Origin: Deltaproteobacteria bacterium | GTDB lineage: Bacteria; Desulfobacterota; Binatia; UBA9968; JAJDTQ01 | Reading direction: 5' to 3' | NCBI GenBank assembly: GCA_028818775.1 | Contig: JAPPNE010000044.1 | Coordinates: 1 to 64,000, forward strand | Length of the DNA: 64,000 nt | Shown here: one piece after another, positions 8,225-16,003 of the stretch | How the letters are laid out: every line of letters starts with the position of its first letter | How positions within the stretch are numbered: the stretch's first letter is position 1 | Notes under the pieces: model-generated | Database searches by the model: none | Told to the model about the DNA's origin: nothing | The model's input: the letters and a program-made list of their open reading frames with translations, nothing else | Made by a program: the position numbers and the translations under genes

Positions 8225-9250
8225 ATGCTGCGACTTCCCGATTTCACTTATGTCCGGCCCCGCACGCTGGCGGAGGCGTCCGGCGCGCTTCAGGAGCTGG
8301 GTGCGGAGGCGATGGTCGTGGCCGGGGGCACCGACGTCTACCCCAAGATGAAGCGCGGACAATTCACGCCCCGCTATCTGGTTTCGTTGAGCCGTATCGA
8401 AGAGCACCGGGGCATCCGTCGCGAGGAGGGGCGCGGGTTGTGGATCGGCGCGGGCGAGACCCTGAGCGCCGTCGCCGGCCATGAAACCGTGCGCCGGGCC
8501 TTTCCGGCGCTGGCCGACGCGGCCGGACTGGTGTCCACGCTTCAACTCCGCAACGCCGGCACCATCGGCGGCAACCTGTTCGTGGATACCCGCTGCAACT
8601 ACTATGACCAGTCGTTCTTCTGGCGCCAGGCCGTGGGCTTCTGCCTCAAGAAGGACGGGGACATCTGCCTGGTGGCGCCCAAGAGCCGCGTCTGCCTTGC
8701 CATCTGCTCCTCGGACACCGCCCCGGTGCTCAGCAGCCTGGGCGCCGAGGCCGTTCTCGTCGGCGCCGGCGGCAGCCGCGAGGTTCCGCTGGACTCCCTC
8801 TACCGCGACGACGGCATCGACTACCTCGCCAAGCAACCGGACGAGTTGTTGCGGGGGGTGTGGATCCCGGAGGAAGCGTTCGGATGGCGCAACGTCTACC
8901 TCAAGCTGCGCCGCCGGGGGTCCTTCGACTTCCCGGTGCTGGGGGTGGCGGCGGCCTTGCGGATCGATGCGTCGGGCACGTGCGAGGGGGCCAAGATCGT
9001 CCTCACCGCGGTCGCGTCGGCGCCCAAGGTGGTGGCCGATGCCACCGGGGTCCTGTGCGGCAGGCCGGTGGACGAGGGCGCCATCGACGAGGCCGCGGAA
9101 CTGGCCATGCGCGTGTCCCATCCGCTGGACAACGCGGACATGGATTACTGGTATCGAAAGCGCATGACCCGCGTCTATGTCACGCGCGCGTTGCGGCAAC
9201 TGGCGGCAGCCGGCGAGACGGCCGGCGGCGCGGACGCGCCCACCGCGTGA
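8225..9250 (+). CDS. hcrB: FAD-binding subunit with extra [4Fe-4S] motif (HcrB-like)
   Basis: A 341-residue CoxM/HcrB-type flavoprotein subunit. FAD-binding signatures are AGGTDVYPKMKRG and NAGTIGGNLFVDTRC. It contains a cysteine-bearing insert, C124, C140, C148 and C157 (gaps of 16, 8 and 9). To my knowledge this is exactly the spacing of the four ligands of the additional [4Fe-4S] cluster in the 4-hydroxybenzoyl-CoA reductase beta subunit; ordinary xanthine or CO dehydrogenase FAD subunits lack it. The motif YYDQSFFWR and GFCLKKDG also match that subgroup. ATG 8225 follows a GAGGCGG site and lies 21 bp past the large-subunit stop. The substrate cannot be fixed from sequence, but an aryl-CoA is likely. 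Confidence 0.88.
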   Translation: MLRLPDFTYVRPRTLAEASGALQELGAEAMVVAGGTDVYPKMKRGQFTPRYLVSLSRIEEHRGIRREEGRGLWIGAGETLSAVAGHETVRRAFPALADAAGLVSTLQLRNAGTIGGNLFVDTRCNYYDQSFFWRQAVGFCLKKDGDICLVAPKSRVCLAICSSDTAPVLSSLGAEAVLVGAGGSREVPLDSLYRDDGIDYLAKQPDELLRGVWIPEEAFGWRNVYLKLRRRGSFDFPVLGVAAALRIDASGTCEGAKIVLTAVASAPKVVADATGVLCGRPVDEGAIDEAAELAMRVSHPLDNADMDYWYRKRMTRVYVTRALRQLAAAGETAGGADAPTA

Positions 9251-9270
9251 GCGGTACGGGAGGGGAAGCC

Positions 9271-10743
9271 ATGGCGGTACCCGCTGAACTGGAAGCGAGG
9301 CTGGCGAGCCTGGAGAACCACCTGCGTACGGAGAACCCGATTCTTCTGAGCGCGGTCCAGAGCTTCCGCAAGCTCGACGACATCTCGCGGCGGTTGGGTT
9401 TCCTGGCCGCCGACGAGTCCCACGCCACGCGCATTCCGTGGTGGCCGCTGGTGGCCGTCCTGGGAACCTATTCGTCCGGCAAGTCCACCTTCATCAACGA
9501 TTACCTGGGGCAGGGGGTGCAGCCCACCGGCAACCAGGCGGTGGACGACCGCTTCAGCGTCCTGTGCTTCGGCAAGGAGCAGGACGTCCGCGTGTTGCCG
9601 GGGGTGGCGCTGGACGCCGACCCGCGCTTCCCGTTCTACAAGATGAGCCGCGCCATCGAGGAGATCAGCGCCGGCGAGGGCAGCCGCATCGACGCCTACC
9701 TCCAGCTCAAGACCTGCTCCAGCGAGGCGTTGAGAGGCAAGATCTTCATCGACTCGCCCGGCTTCGACGCCGACCAGCAGCGGACCGCGACACTACGGGT
9801 CACGGACCGCATCATCGACCTGTCGGACTTGGTGCTGGTGTTCTTCGACGCCAGGCATCCGGAGCCCGGCACCATGCAGGACACCCTTCAGCACTTGGTG
9901 GAGGAGACGATCCACCGGACCGACTCGAGCAAGTTCCTTTACGTGTTGAACCAGATGGACAACACCGCCCGGGAGAACAACCCGGAAGACATCGTGGGCT
10001 CCTGGCAGCGGGCGCTGGCGCAGAAGGGGCTCACCGCGGGGCGTTTCTACTGCATCTACAGCCCCAACGCCGCCGTCGTCATCGAGGACGACGGGCTGCG
10101 GGGGAGTTTCGAGCAGAAGCGGGACGAGGATCTTTCGGAGATCCATGGACGCGTCCGGCAGGTGGGCGTGGACCGCTGCTATCGCATCATGGGCGTCCTG
10201 GAGCACACCGCGCGCGACATCGAGTTGCGCCTGGTGCCGAGGCTCCGGGAGATGATCACCGACTGGCGCCGCCGGGTGCGGCGGCTGGACGGCGCCGTCT
10301 TCGCCGTGCTGCTGGCCGCGGTGCTGGGGTGGGCGGTCTGGCAGGGCGCATGGAGCGACTACTGGGCGGTGCTTTCAGGGGCGTCGGCGTGGACCTACGG
10401 CGTGCTGGCGGCCGCGGCCCTGGTGGCCGGCTACGTCCACCACACCGTCCGGCGATTGGCCGCCGGGCGGGTCCTGCGAACTCTCCGGCGCTCGCTGGGA
10501 GCCGAGCGCGACACCGAGGTGCTCGACGCCCTCACCGCGGCATTCCGCAAGAACACGAGCCTCTGGCGCAACGTGTTCTCGGCGCGTCCGGCCGGCTGGA
10601 ACCCCGCCACCCGGCAGCAACTCTCCGAGGTGATCACCGAGGCCAACGGCTACGTGCAGACTCTCAACGACCAGTTCACCAACCCCGGCGGCCGGACGGA
10701 CGCGGCGCCCCCGGCGGATCCGCCCGCCGAGGCGTCCGGGTAG
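9271..10743 (+). CDS. Dynamin-like (EHD-type) membrane GTPase
   Basis: A 490-residue GTPase. P-loop GTYSSGKST is at residues 65-73, switch/G3 DSPGFD near 161-166 and G4 NQMD near 227-230. A C-terminal region with two hydrophobic segments (about 342-361 and 377-396) flanked by basic residues would anchor it in the membrane. The layout resembles bacterial dynamin-like and EHD-type proteins, which remodel or bridge membranes. ATG 9271 follows a GGGAGGGG site 20 bp after hcrB, so it seems to be the last gene of the CoA ligase/molybdenum hydroxylase operon. Why a membrane GTPase should be co-transcribed with this enzyme is not obvious. The fold is secure; the cellular role is unknown. Confidence 0.8.
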   Translation: MAVPAELEARLASLENHLRTENPILLSAVQSFRKLDDISRRLGFLAADESHATRIPWWPLVAVLGTYSSGKSTFINDYLGQGVQPTGNQAVDDRFSVLCFGKEQDVRVLPGVALDADPRFPFYKMSRAIEEISAGEGSRIDAYLQLKTCSSEALRGKIFIDSPGFDADQQRTATLRVTDRIIDLSDLVLVFFDARHPEPGTMQDTLQHLVEETIHRTDSSKFLYVLNQMDNTARENNPEDIVGSWQRALAQKGLTAGRFYCIYSPNAAVVIEDDGLRGSFEQKRDEDLSEIHGRVRQVGVDRCYRIMGVLEHTARDIELRLVPRLREMITDWRRRVRRLDGAVFAVLLAAVLGWAVWQGAWSDYWAVLSGASAWTYGVLAAAALVAGYVHHTVRRLAAGRVLRTLRRSLGAERDTEVLDALTAAFRKNTSLWRNVFSARPAGWNPATRQQLSEVITEANGYVQTLNDQFTNPGGRTDAAPPADPPAEASG

Positions 10744-10752
10744 CCGGCGACG

Positions 10753-11445
10753 CTACGACTTGTCCGTGGCCGCCGCCAGAGGAACCTTCCCGGGCACGCC
10801 GGCGTGTTCCGGTGGGGTGAATTCGCGGCCGACGATGCCCGAGGAGACGATGAACTTGAATGCCTCCTCGATGTTGTAGTCGGTGTCGATGACTTCGTTC
10901 TCGGGCACCAGCACCAGGAAGCCGGACGTCGGGTTCGGGGTGGTGGGGATGAAGACCGACAGCATCGTGTCGGCGGAGGAAAGGTTGAACGTGTCGGGCC
11001 GGGGCGTGGCCACGAGCCCCATCATCCAGGCCCCCTTTCTGGGATACTCGAGCAGCACCACCCGCTGGAAGCTCCGGCGCGGACCGTGGAGCGTCTCCAC
11101 CAACTGTTTGACGGCGCCATAGATGGAACTGACCAGCGGCAGGCGCATGACCACCTGGTTGAGCGCTGCCAGGACGCGGCGGCCGACGATGTTGGTGCCG
11201 AACACTCCGACGAGGAAGATCAGCAACAGGACGATGAGCAAGTTGATGAACGGGACCAGGAGCGTCAGCCAGTAAAGCTCATCGAGGTTGAACAGCGACA
11301 GGACCCACCTCAGCACAGGCGTGCCCGAGTTGCTCAGCAGATTGAAAAGGAACGCGATCAGCAGGTACGTCACGAAAAGGGGGATCAGGATCAGCACCCC
11401 CGTGATCATCGCGTTTCGCAGGAAATGAGGTTTTCTCGCTTGCAT
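10753..11445 (-). CDS. DUF502 family membrane protein
   Basis: A 230-residue protein with two strong hydrophobic segments near the N-terminus (ITGVLILIPLFVTYLLIAFLF and LTLLVPFINLLIVLLLIFLVG) and the conserved C-terminal soluble block with VVLLEYPRKGAWMMGLVT-like and IPTTPNPTSGFLVLVP motifs that define DUF502. Function is unknown for the family; members are widespread inner-membrane proteins. The start at 11445 (ATG) is chosen because the upstream open frame lacks similarity and would overlap the promoter of the divergent gene. It converges with the GTPase gene, whose stop lies 9 bp away. Confidence 0.85.
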   Translation of the reverse strand: MQARKPHFLRNAMITGVLILIPLFVTYLLIAFLFNLLSNSGTPVLRWVLSLFNLDELYWLTLLVPFINLLIVLLLIFLVGVFGTNIVGRRVLAALNQVVMRLPLVSSIYGAVKQLVETLHGPRRSFQRVVLLEYPRKGAWMMGLVATPRPDTFNLSSADTMLSVFIPTTPNPTSGFLVLVPENEVIDTDYNIEEAFKFIVSSGIVGREFTPPEHAGVPGKVPLAAATDKS

Positions 11446-11534
11446 AAATGCTCGTGCGGCGCTTGTGATGGGGCCAAAGGATACGCGAAGCCCACCACCG
11501 TGGCAAGAGTCCCCGGATAGTCCTTCACACAGTG

Positions 11535-11562
11535 TTGACAATTTCGCCTAAGTCGTTATACA
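11535..11562 (+). promoter_or_regulatory. Sigma-70-type promoter for the trehalose-synthase-like gene
   Basis: TTGACA at 11535-11540 and TATACA at 11557-11562 with a 16-bp spacer: a near-consensus promoter 46 bp before the TTG start at 11608. It lies in the divergent gap with the DUF502 gene. Confidence 0.7.
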
Positions 11563-11607
11563 GTCGGCAAAATTCCTGCCCGTTTTCGCAGCACAGGAGA
11601 ACAGAAC

Positions 11608-13029
11608 TTGACCTTTCTCAACGATACCATCGATGCGTTGGAGCATTCTCCGTCCGGACCCCTCGGCGGAAACGGGCGCGACGACATTCTCGCGGGGCTT
11701 GAAGAACACCGGCCGGAAGGCTCCTTCGACCTGTCCGATTACGCGGCGGTCATCGGCGGGGAGCGCATGGACGAGATCAAGCGGCTGGCGGAGCCGTTGA
11801 CGGGACGCACGTGGGTCAACGTCAACTCCACCTCCGTGGGCGGGGGCGTCGCCGAGATGCTGCGCAGCGCGGTTCCCTTCGCTCAGGCGCTGGGGCTGAC
11901 CGCCCGCTGGTGCACCATCCGCGGCAACGATGCGTTCTTCCAGGTCACCAAGAAGTTCCACAACCTGCTGCAGGGCGCGGACGGGCCGATTACCCTGGAC
12001 GAAATATTCGGCGCCTACCTCGACACCATCGAGGAGAACGCCCGCGATGCATTCATCGCCGCGGACCTCACCGTCCTGCACGACCCGCAGCCCGCGGCCA
12101 TGATCATGAACGCGCCGATTCTGGGCAAGACGCTCTGGCGCTGCCACATCGATACCTCGATACCCAACAAGGCCGTATGGCGCTTTCTCCTGCCGTACAT
12201 CAACCAATATGACGGTGCCATTTTCACCACGCGCGAGTTCGTGGGGCCGGGGCTCAAGGTCCCCGTGTACGAGATCATGCCGTGCATCGACCCACTGGCG
12301 CCGAAGAACCGGCACTACACCCGGGCCGAGGCGCTGGACATCCTCCAGCCGCTGTTCACGGCCGACGGCGTGGACCCCGAAAGGCCCATCTTCGCGGCTG
12401 TTTCCCGCTACGACCGTCACAAGAACCAAGGGACCATCCTCAAGGCGTTCTCGCGGCTGGTCGAGGAACGGCCGCGGGGGCCGAGGCCCTACCTGCTCTT
12501 CATCGGCAACACCGCCACCGACGACCCGGAAGGAGACGCGGTGCTGAACGAGTTGCGGCAGCAGGCCGGTGACCGCGCGGACGTCCGGTTCTGGGTCAAC
12601 GTGGAGGACAACGACCGCGTGGTGGGGGCGCTGATGAGCATCGCACGGGGCTTCGTGCACGTTTCGACCCGCGAGGGCTTCGGGCTGGTGGTGGCGGAGG
12701 CCCTGTGGCAGGGGGCGCCGGTCATCGGCTCCCGCGTGGGCGGCATCCGGCGCCAGATCATCGACGGAGTCACGGGCCATCTCGTGGAACCCCGCGATGT
12801 CGACGCCATCGCCGCGCGCATGGCGGCGGTGCTGGACGACGCGGACGCGGCGGCGGCCTTGGGGCGGCAGGGGCGGGAGCACGTGCGCGAGAACTTCCTG
12901 CTTCCGGAGTTGGTGAAGCGTTACCTGATCCTCATGAGGCACTATTTGGGCATCACCGCGGATCTTCCGCCGTTCACGTATCGCGAAATCAGCAACGATG
13001 CAGTCGCTCGTGAGTATCCGTCGGCGTAA
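11608..13029 (+). CDS. GT4-family glycosyltransferase, trehalose synthase (TreT)-like
   Basis: A 473-residue glycosyltransferase of family GT4. The N-terminal half contains VNSTSVGGGVAEMLRSAVP, ARWCTIRGNDAFFQVTKKFHN and WRCHIDTS, characteristic of trehalose glycosyl-transferring synthases. The C-terminal half has the nucleotide-sugar block AVSRYDRHKNQGTILKAF and THE E-x7-E type block STREGFGLVVAEALWQGAPVIGS. TreT enzymes join NDP-glucose and glucose to trehalose. The start is TTG 11608, preceded by CAGGAGA and the strong promoter at 11535. The neighbouring polyphosphate glucokinase also uses free glucose, so both may act on the same pool. Assignment to GT4 is secure; TreT specificity is likely but not proven. 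Confidence 0.82.
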   Translation: MTFLNDTIDALEHSPSGPLGGNGRDDILAGLEEHRPEGSFDLSDYAAVIGGERMDEIKRLAEPLTGRTWVNVNSTSVGGGVAEMLRSAVPFAQALGLTARWCTIRGNDAFFQVTKKFHNLLQGADGPITLDEIFGAYLDTIEENARDAFIAADLTVLHDPQPAAMIMNAPILGKTLWRCHIDTSIPNKAVWRFLLPYINQYDGAIFTTREFVGPGLKVPVYEIMPCIDPLAPKNRHYTRAEALDILQPLFTADGVDPERPIFAAVSRYDRHKNQGTILKAFSRLVEERPRGPRPYLLFIGNTATDDPEGDAVLNELRQQAGDRADVRFWVNVEDNDRVVGALMSIARGFVHVSTREGFGLVVAEALWQGAPVIGSRVGGIRRQIIDGVTGHLVEPRDVDAIAARMAAVLDDADAAAALGRQGREHVRENFLLPELVKRYLILMRHYLGITADLPPFTYREISNDAVAREYPSA

Positions 13030-13055
13030 CATGACCGTGCATGCTCAACTTTTTC

Positions 13056-13084
13056 TTTACAACTTCGTTAAAGCGGCATACTAT
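13056..13084 (+). promoter_or_regulatory. Sigma-70-type promoter for the HU-ParA-CHAD genes
   Basis: TTTACA at 13056-13061 and TACTAT at 13079-13084 with a 17-bp spacer, 60 bp upstream of the HU start. The surrounding bases are markedly AT-rich compared with the flanking genes. Confidence 0.65.
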
Positions 13085-13144
13085 TGGTCTTACCGGTTAA
13101 AATTGGAACGACATCCCGTCCACCGGGGTGAGGAAGGGAGGGTT

Positions 13145-13501
13145 ATGGCAGCGACAAAGACACCGGCGAAGGCCGCCCGGAAGACGGCGGCCAAGACAGC
13201 GACGAGAATGACCCAGGCACAGATCGTGTCTGATCTGGCGGCCAAATGCGATCTCAGCAAGACGGTGGCCAAGGATTTCCTGGACAATCTGTCGGCGTTG
13301 GCGGTCAAGGAGGTCAAGAAGAACGGCGTCTTCATCGTTCCGGGCATCGGACGCCTCGTGAAGGACAGCCGCAAGGCCCGCTTGGGACGCAATCCCGCCA
13401 CCGGCGAGACGATCAAGATTCCCGCCAAGAGGGTGGTCAAGTTTCGTGTCGCCAAGGCTTGCAAGGACGCCATCGTACCACCGAAGAAACCGCGGAGCTG
13501 A
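13145..13501 (+). CDS. HU/IHF-family DNA-binding protein with Lys/Ala-rich N-terminal tail
   Basis: A 118-residue protein. Residues 1-22 are a Lys/Ala/Thr-rich tail (AATKTPAKAARKTAAKTATR). The remainder is an HU domain: MTQAQIVSDLAAKCDLSKTVAKDFLDNL, then the beta-arm region GIGRLVKDSRKARLGRNPATGE and KRVVKFRVAKACKDAI. GRNPATGE is the conserved DNA-contacting arm signature. Such proteins bend and compact DNA; histone-like tails add nonspecific DNA or polyanion affinity. ATG 13145 follows a strong GGAAGGGAGG site and its own promoter. It is followed on the same strand by a ParA ATPase and a CHAD protein. Confidence 0.93.
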   Translation: MAATKTPAKAARKTAAKTATRMTQAQIVSDLAAKCDLSKTVAKDFLDNLSALAVKEVKKNGVFIVPGIGRLVKDSRKARLGRNPATGETIKIPAKRVVKFRVAKACKDAIVPPKKPRS

Positions 13502-13513
13502 TCCGCCCAGGCT

Positions 13514-13537
13514 GGAGGTCATGGGAGGATGGCCTCC
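13514..13537 (+). terminator. Possible attenuating hairpin between HU and ParA genes
   Basis: GGAGGTCAT (13514-13522) can pair with ATGGCCTCC (13529-13537), with one G-U pair and a 6-nt loop. There is no U-tract, so it would only partly reduce read-through. It could set a high HU to ParA ratio. Confidence 0.3.
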
Positions 13538-13578
13538 ACACGGCGCGGTGTCCTGATGGACTCGGTGGACGTTGAACC

Positions 13579-14403
13579 ATGGCGGGGGAGTCCAGACAGG
13601 GCAGGGTCCTGGCCCTCTACCATTTGAAGGGCGGAGTCGGCAAGACGACCGCCGCGGTCAATCTTGCGTATCTGAGTGCTGATTCGGGTTTCAAGACGCT
13701 GATCTGCGATCTCGACCCGCAAAGCTCGACGACTTATTTCTTCCGTGTCAAGCCGGCGCTCAAGCACGCCCGGAGGGTACTCCTCAAGGGCGGCGCGAGA
13801 GTCGCGGACAACATCAAGGGAACCGACTACGAAGGTCTGGATCTTTTGCCGGCGGATTGGTCTCTTCGGCATCTGCCGTCCCTGCTGGGTCGCGTCAAGC
13901 GATCCAAGAGGCGGCTGAGGGAGATTCTCGATCCGTTCCGGGGTGAGTACGACCTGATCGTCCTGGACAGCCCGGCCACCGCGACTCTGCTGGCGGAGTG
14001 CATATTCGTGGCCGCCGACTTGTTGCTGGTTCCGGTGGTCCCGTCTACCCTCGCGGCCCGCGCCTACGCGAACCTGCGCCTCTTCCTGCGGCGCAAGGGA
14101 TATGATGAAGCAAAGGTGTGGGGTTTCTTTTCCATGGTGGAAGCCCGCAAGAAGATGCACCGGGCCACGATGCAGGCCATGCGGGAACAGTTCCCGCAAT
14201 GGTTGCCGGCGACGATCCCCTACACCGTGGACGTCGAGAGCATGGGCCTCGCCCGGGCACCGCTTCCGGTCCGTTCCCCGAGAGCCGTCGCGACCCGGCG
14301 TTTCCGGGAGTTGTGGGAACAGGTCGCCGGACGCGTGGACGGCCGCGGCCCGGAAACGGACCCTTGGGCGCGGTCGTTTCCGGTACGCGAAGTTCTGGAA
14401 TGA
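13579..14403 (+). CDS. ParA/MinD-family ATPase
   Basis: A 274-residue P-loop ATPase of the ParA/Soj type. It has the deviant Walker A LKGGVGKTTAAVNLAYL with the signature lysine, switch I region CDLDPQSSTTYFF, and Walker B YDLIVLDSPATATLL. The C-terminal part (VWGFFSMVEARKKMHRATM) fits the family. It lacks an N-terminal DNA-binding domain, so it is the short, nucleoid-surfing type used to position plasmids, chromosomes or protein organelles. No ParB gene or parS-like sites are seen nearby, so ordinary chromosome partitioning is less likely. Its stop overlaps the start of the CHAD gene (ATGA at 14400-14403), implying coupled synthesis and a functional link with that protein. Confidence 0.88.
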   Translation: MAGESRQGRVLALYHLKGGVGKTTAAVNLAYLSADSGFKTLICDLDPQSSTTYFFRVKPALKHARRVLLKGGARVADNIKGTDYEGLDLLPADWSLRHLPSLLGRVKRSKRRLREILDPFRGEYDLIVLDSPATATLLAECIFVAADLLLVPVVPSTLAARAYANLRLFLRRKGYDEAKVWGFFSMVEARKKMHRATMQAMREQFPQWLPATIPYTVDVESMGLARAPLPVRSPRAVATRRFRELWEQVAGRVDGRGPETDPWARSFPVREVLE

Positions 14404-15959
14404 AGTCGCCGGCCACTCCCCCACCCGTAGAACAGTCTTTCCTCATCCCGTCCGGCGAGGCGGGCCGGGGCGTGTTGCGCGACTTGCGCCGGACCTTTGC
14501 CTTGAGCGAGGACGGCCGCTCCAGGGTGGAAACGCTGTACCATGACACGTTCGACGGGCGCCTCTTTGCCCGCTCCCGCGCGCTGCGCCTCGCCCGGGGG
14601 GAGTTGACGCTCGAATGTCTCGACTCGCCCCACGATGTGGCTTGCGTGTCCTTCGATGGCTCGCCTGAATTCGCCGACGGGCTTCCTCCGGGTGTGCTGC
14701 AGGAAGCGTTGCGCCCGCTCACCGGGAATCGCGCGTTGCTGCCGCTCTTCTCGATCCGCTCCGACGTTCGTGCCTGGCGTCTGACGAATCGCGAACAGAA
14801 GACAGTGCTGCGGTTGGCGCTCCTTGACGAAGAGGCGGCGTACGGCGGGCGCTCCGAGCGGCTGGGTCACCGCGTGGTGGTCCGTCAGGTACGCGGTTAC
14901 AAGAAGTCTTTCCGCGAGGTGTGCGAGTGGTGGGAGCGGCGGGGCGTCAGGCCCGAGGGCCACTCCCGCTTTCGCGCGGCGCTCGAGGCGTTGGACCTGG
15001 ACCCGGCGCGCACGGCGTCCCTGTCGCGGGTTCCGCTGACCGCCTCCATGCACGCGAGCGACGCGGTCCGGGCCATGCTGCACGCTCAGTATCGGGTGGC
15101 GCGCGCCAACGAGGAGGGCCTCCGCAACGACACGGACGCCGAGTTCCTGCACGACTTCCGGGTGGCCGTCCGCCGCGCCCGCTCCTTTCTGGGCCAACTC
15201 CGCGAAGTCTTCAAGCCCGGGCCCGCGGCCGAGTTGAGGAAGAGCCTGTCGCGCCTGGGCCGCTCCACCAATGCCCTGCGCGATCTGGACGTGTACATGG
15301 AACACCGCGGGGAATACCATGCCCTGCTCAGTGATCCCCTGGCCGGCGATCTCGCGCCGCTGTTCGATCATGTCGCGGGGGCGCGGGCCGCGGCCCGGCG
15401 GGAGGTCACGGCCGCGATGGGCTCGGCCGCCTATCGCGATGCGCTGGAGCGCTGGCGGGCATGCGTCGAGGAGGACGCGGGACTCCCCGCGGGCCGGCAC
15501 GGCTCGGAGCCCCTGGCGCAGGTGGTCGGCGCGCGCGTGGCGCGGAGGTGCCGCACCGTCCTGGAGCAAGGCTACGCCATACCCGAGAACGCCGATCCGG
15601 ACGCGTTGCATTCCCTGCGCATCGAGTGCAAGCAGCTCCGTTACCTCACCGAGGTCCTCGCAGAGCTGTCGCCGGAGGTCCGTGGCGTGGTCCCACGCCT
15701 CAAGAAGCTTCAGGACGCGCTCGGGAGGATACAGGACCTGACCGTGCACGAGGCCCGGACACGGGACTTCGCCCGCGCCCTGTCGGAGGCGGGCTCCGAT
15801 GCGGCGCTGCCGGCAATCGAGGTGCTGGTGTCGCGCATGGGCGCGGAAAGGGACCTGGAGTGCGCCAGGGTGCGCGGGCTGTTCGTCAAGTTCAGCCGCG
15901 GCCTGCGTGAAACCGAGCCGCCGTATACGCTGCTGCTGCCCTGGCTGCGGCCGTTGTAA
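14400..15959 (+). CDS. CHAD domain protein with degenerate CYTH-like N-terminus
   Basis: A 519-residue protein. Residues 1-200 resemble a CYTH/triphosphatase tunnel fold (YHDTFDGRLFARSRALRLARG), but the ExExK catalytic signature is replaced by EQSF, so catalysis is doubtful. Residues about 216-519 form a CHAD domain, with conserved His/Arg blocks LHDFRVAVRRARSFL and LHSLRIECKQLRYLTE that provide a basic surface. CHAD domains bind inorganic polyphosphate and target polyphosphate granules in bacteria studied so far. The gene is translationally coupled to a ParA ATPase and lies 44 bp from the convergent polyphosphate glucokinase gene. This makes a polyphosphate-granule adaptor a reasonable inference. 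Confidence 0.85.
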   Translation: MKSPATPPPVEQSFLIPSGEAGRGVLRDLRRTFALSEDGRSRVETLYHDTFDGRLFARSRALRLARGELTLECLDSPHDVACVSFDGSPEFADGLPPGVLQEALRPLTGNRALLPLFSIRSDVRAWRLTNREQKTVLRLALLDEEAAYGGRSERLGHRVVVRQVRGYKKSFREVCEWWERRGVRPEGHSRFRAALEALDLDPARTASLSRVPLTASMHASDAVRAMLHAQYRVARANEEGLRNDTDAEFLHDFRVAVRRARSFLGQLREVFKPGPAAELRKSLSRLGRSTNALRDLDVYMEHRGEYHALLSDPLAGDLAPLFDHVAGARAAARREVTAAMGSAAYRDALERWRACVEEDAGLPAGRHGSEPLAQVVGARVARRCRTVLEQGYAIPENADPDALHSLRIECKQLRYLTEVLAELSPEVRGVVPRLKKLQDALGRIQDLTVHEARTRDFARALSEAGSDAALPAIEVLVSRMGAERDLECARVRGLFVKFSRGLRETEPPYTLLLPWLRPL

Positions 15960-16003
15960 CCCTCCATCGGGTCACGGTGCGCGGGCCGGGGCGACCGCCG
16001 TCA

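Noticed and set aside
13579-14403. Chromosome partitioning ParA with ParB/parS
   Set aside because: No ParB gene and no parS-like palindromes nearby; the coupling is to a CHAD gene, so the standard role is not supported.
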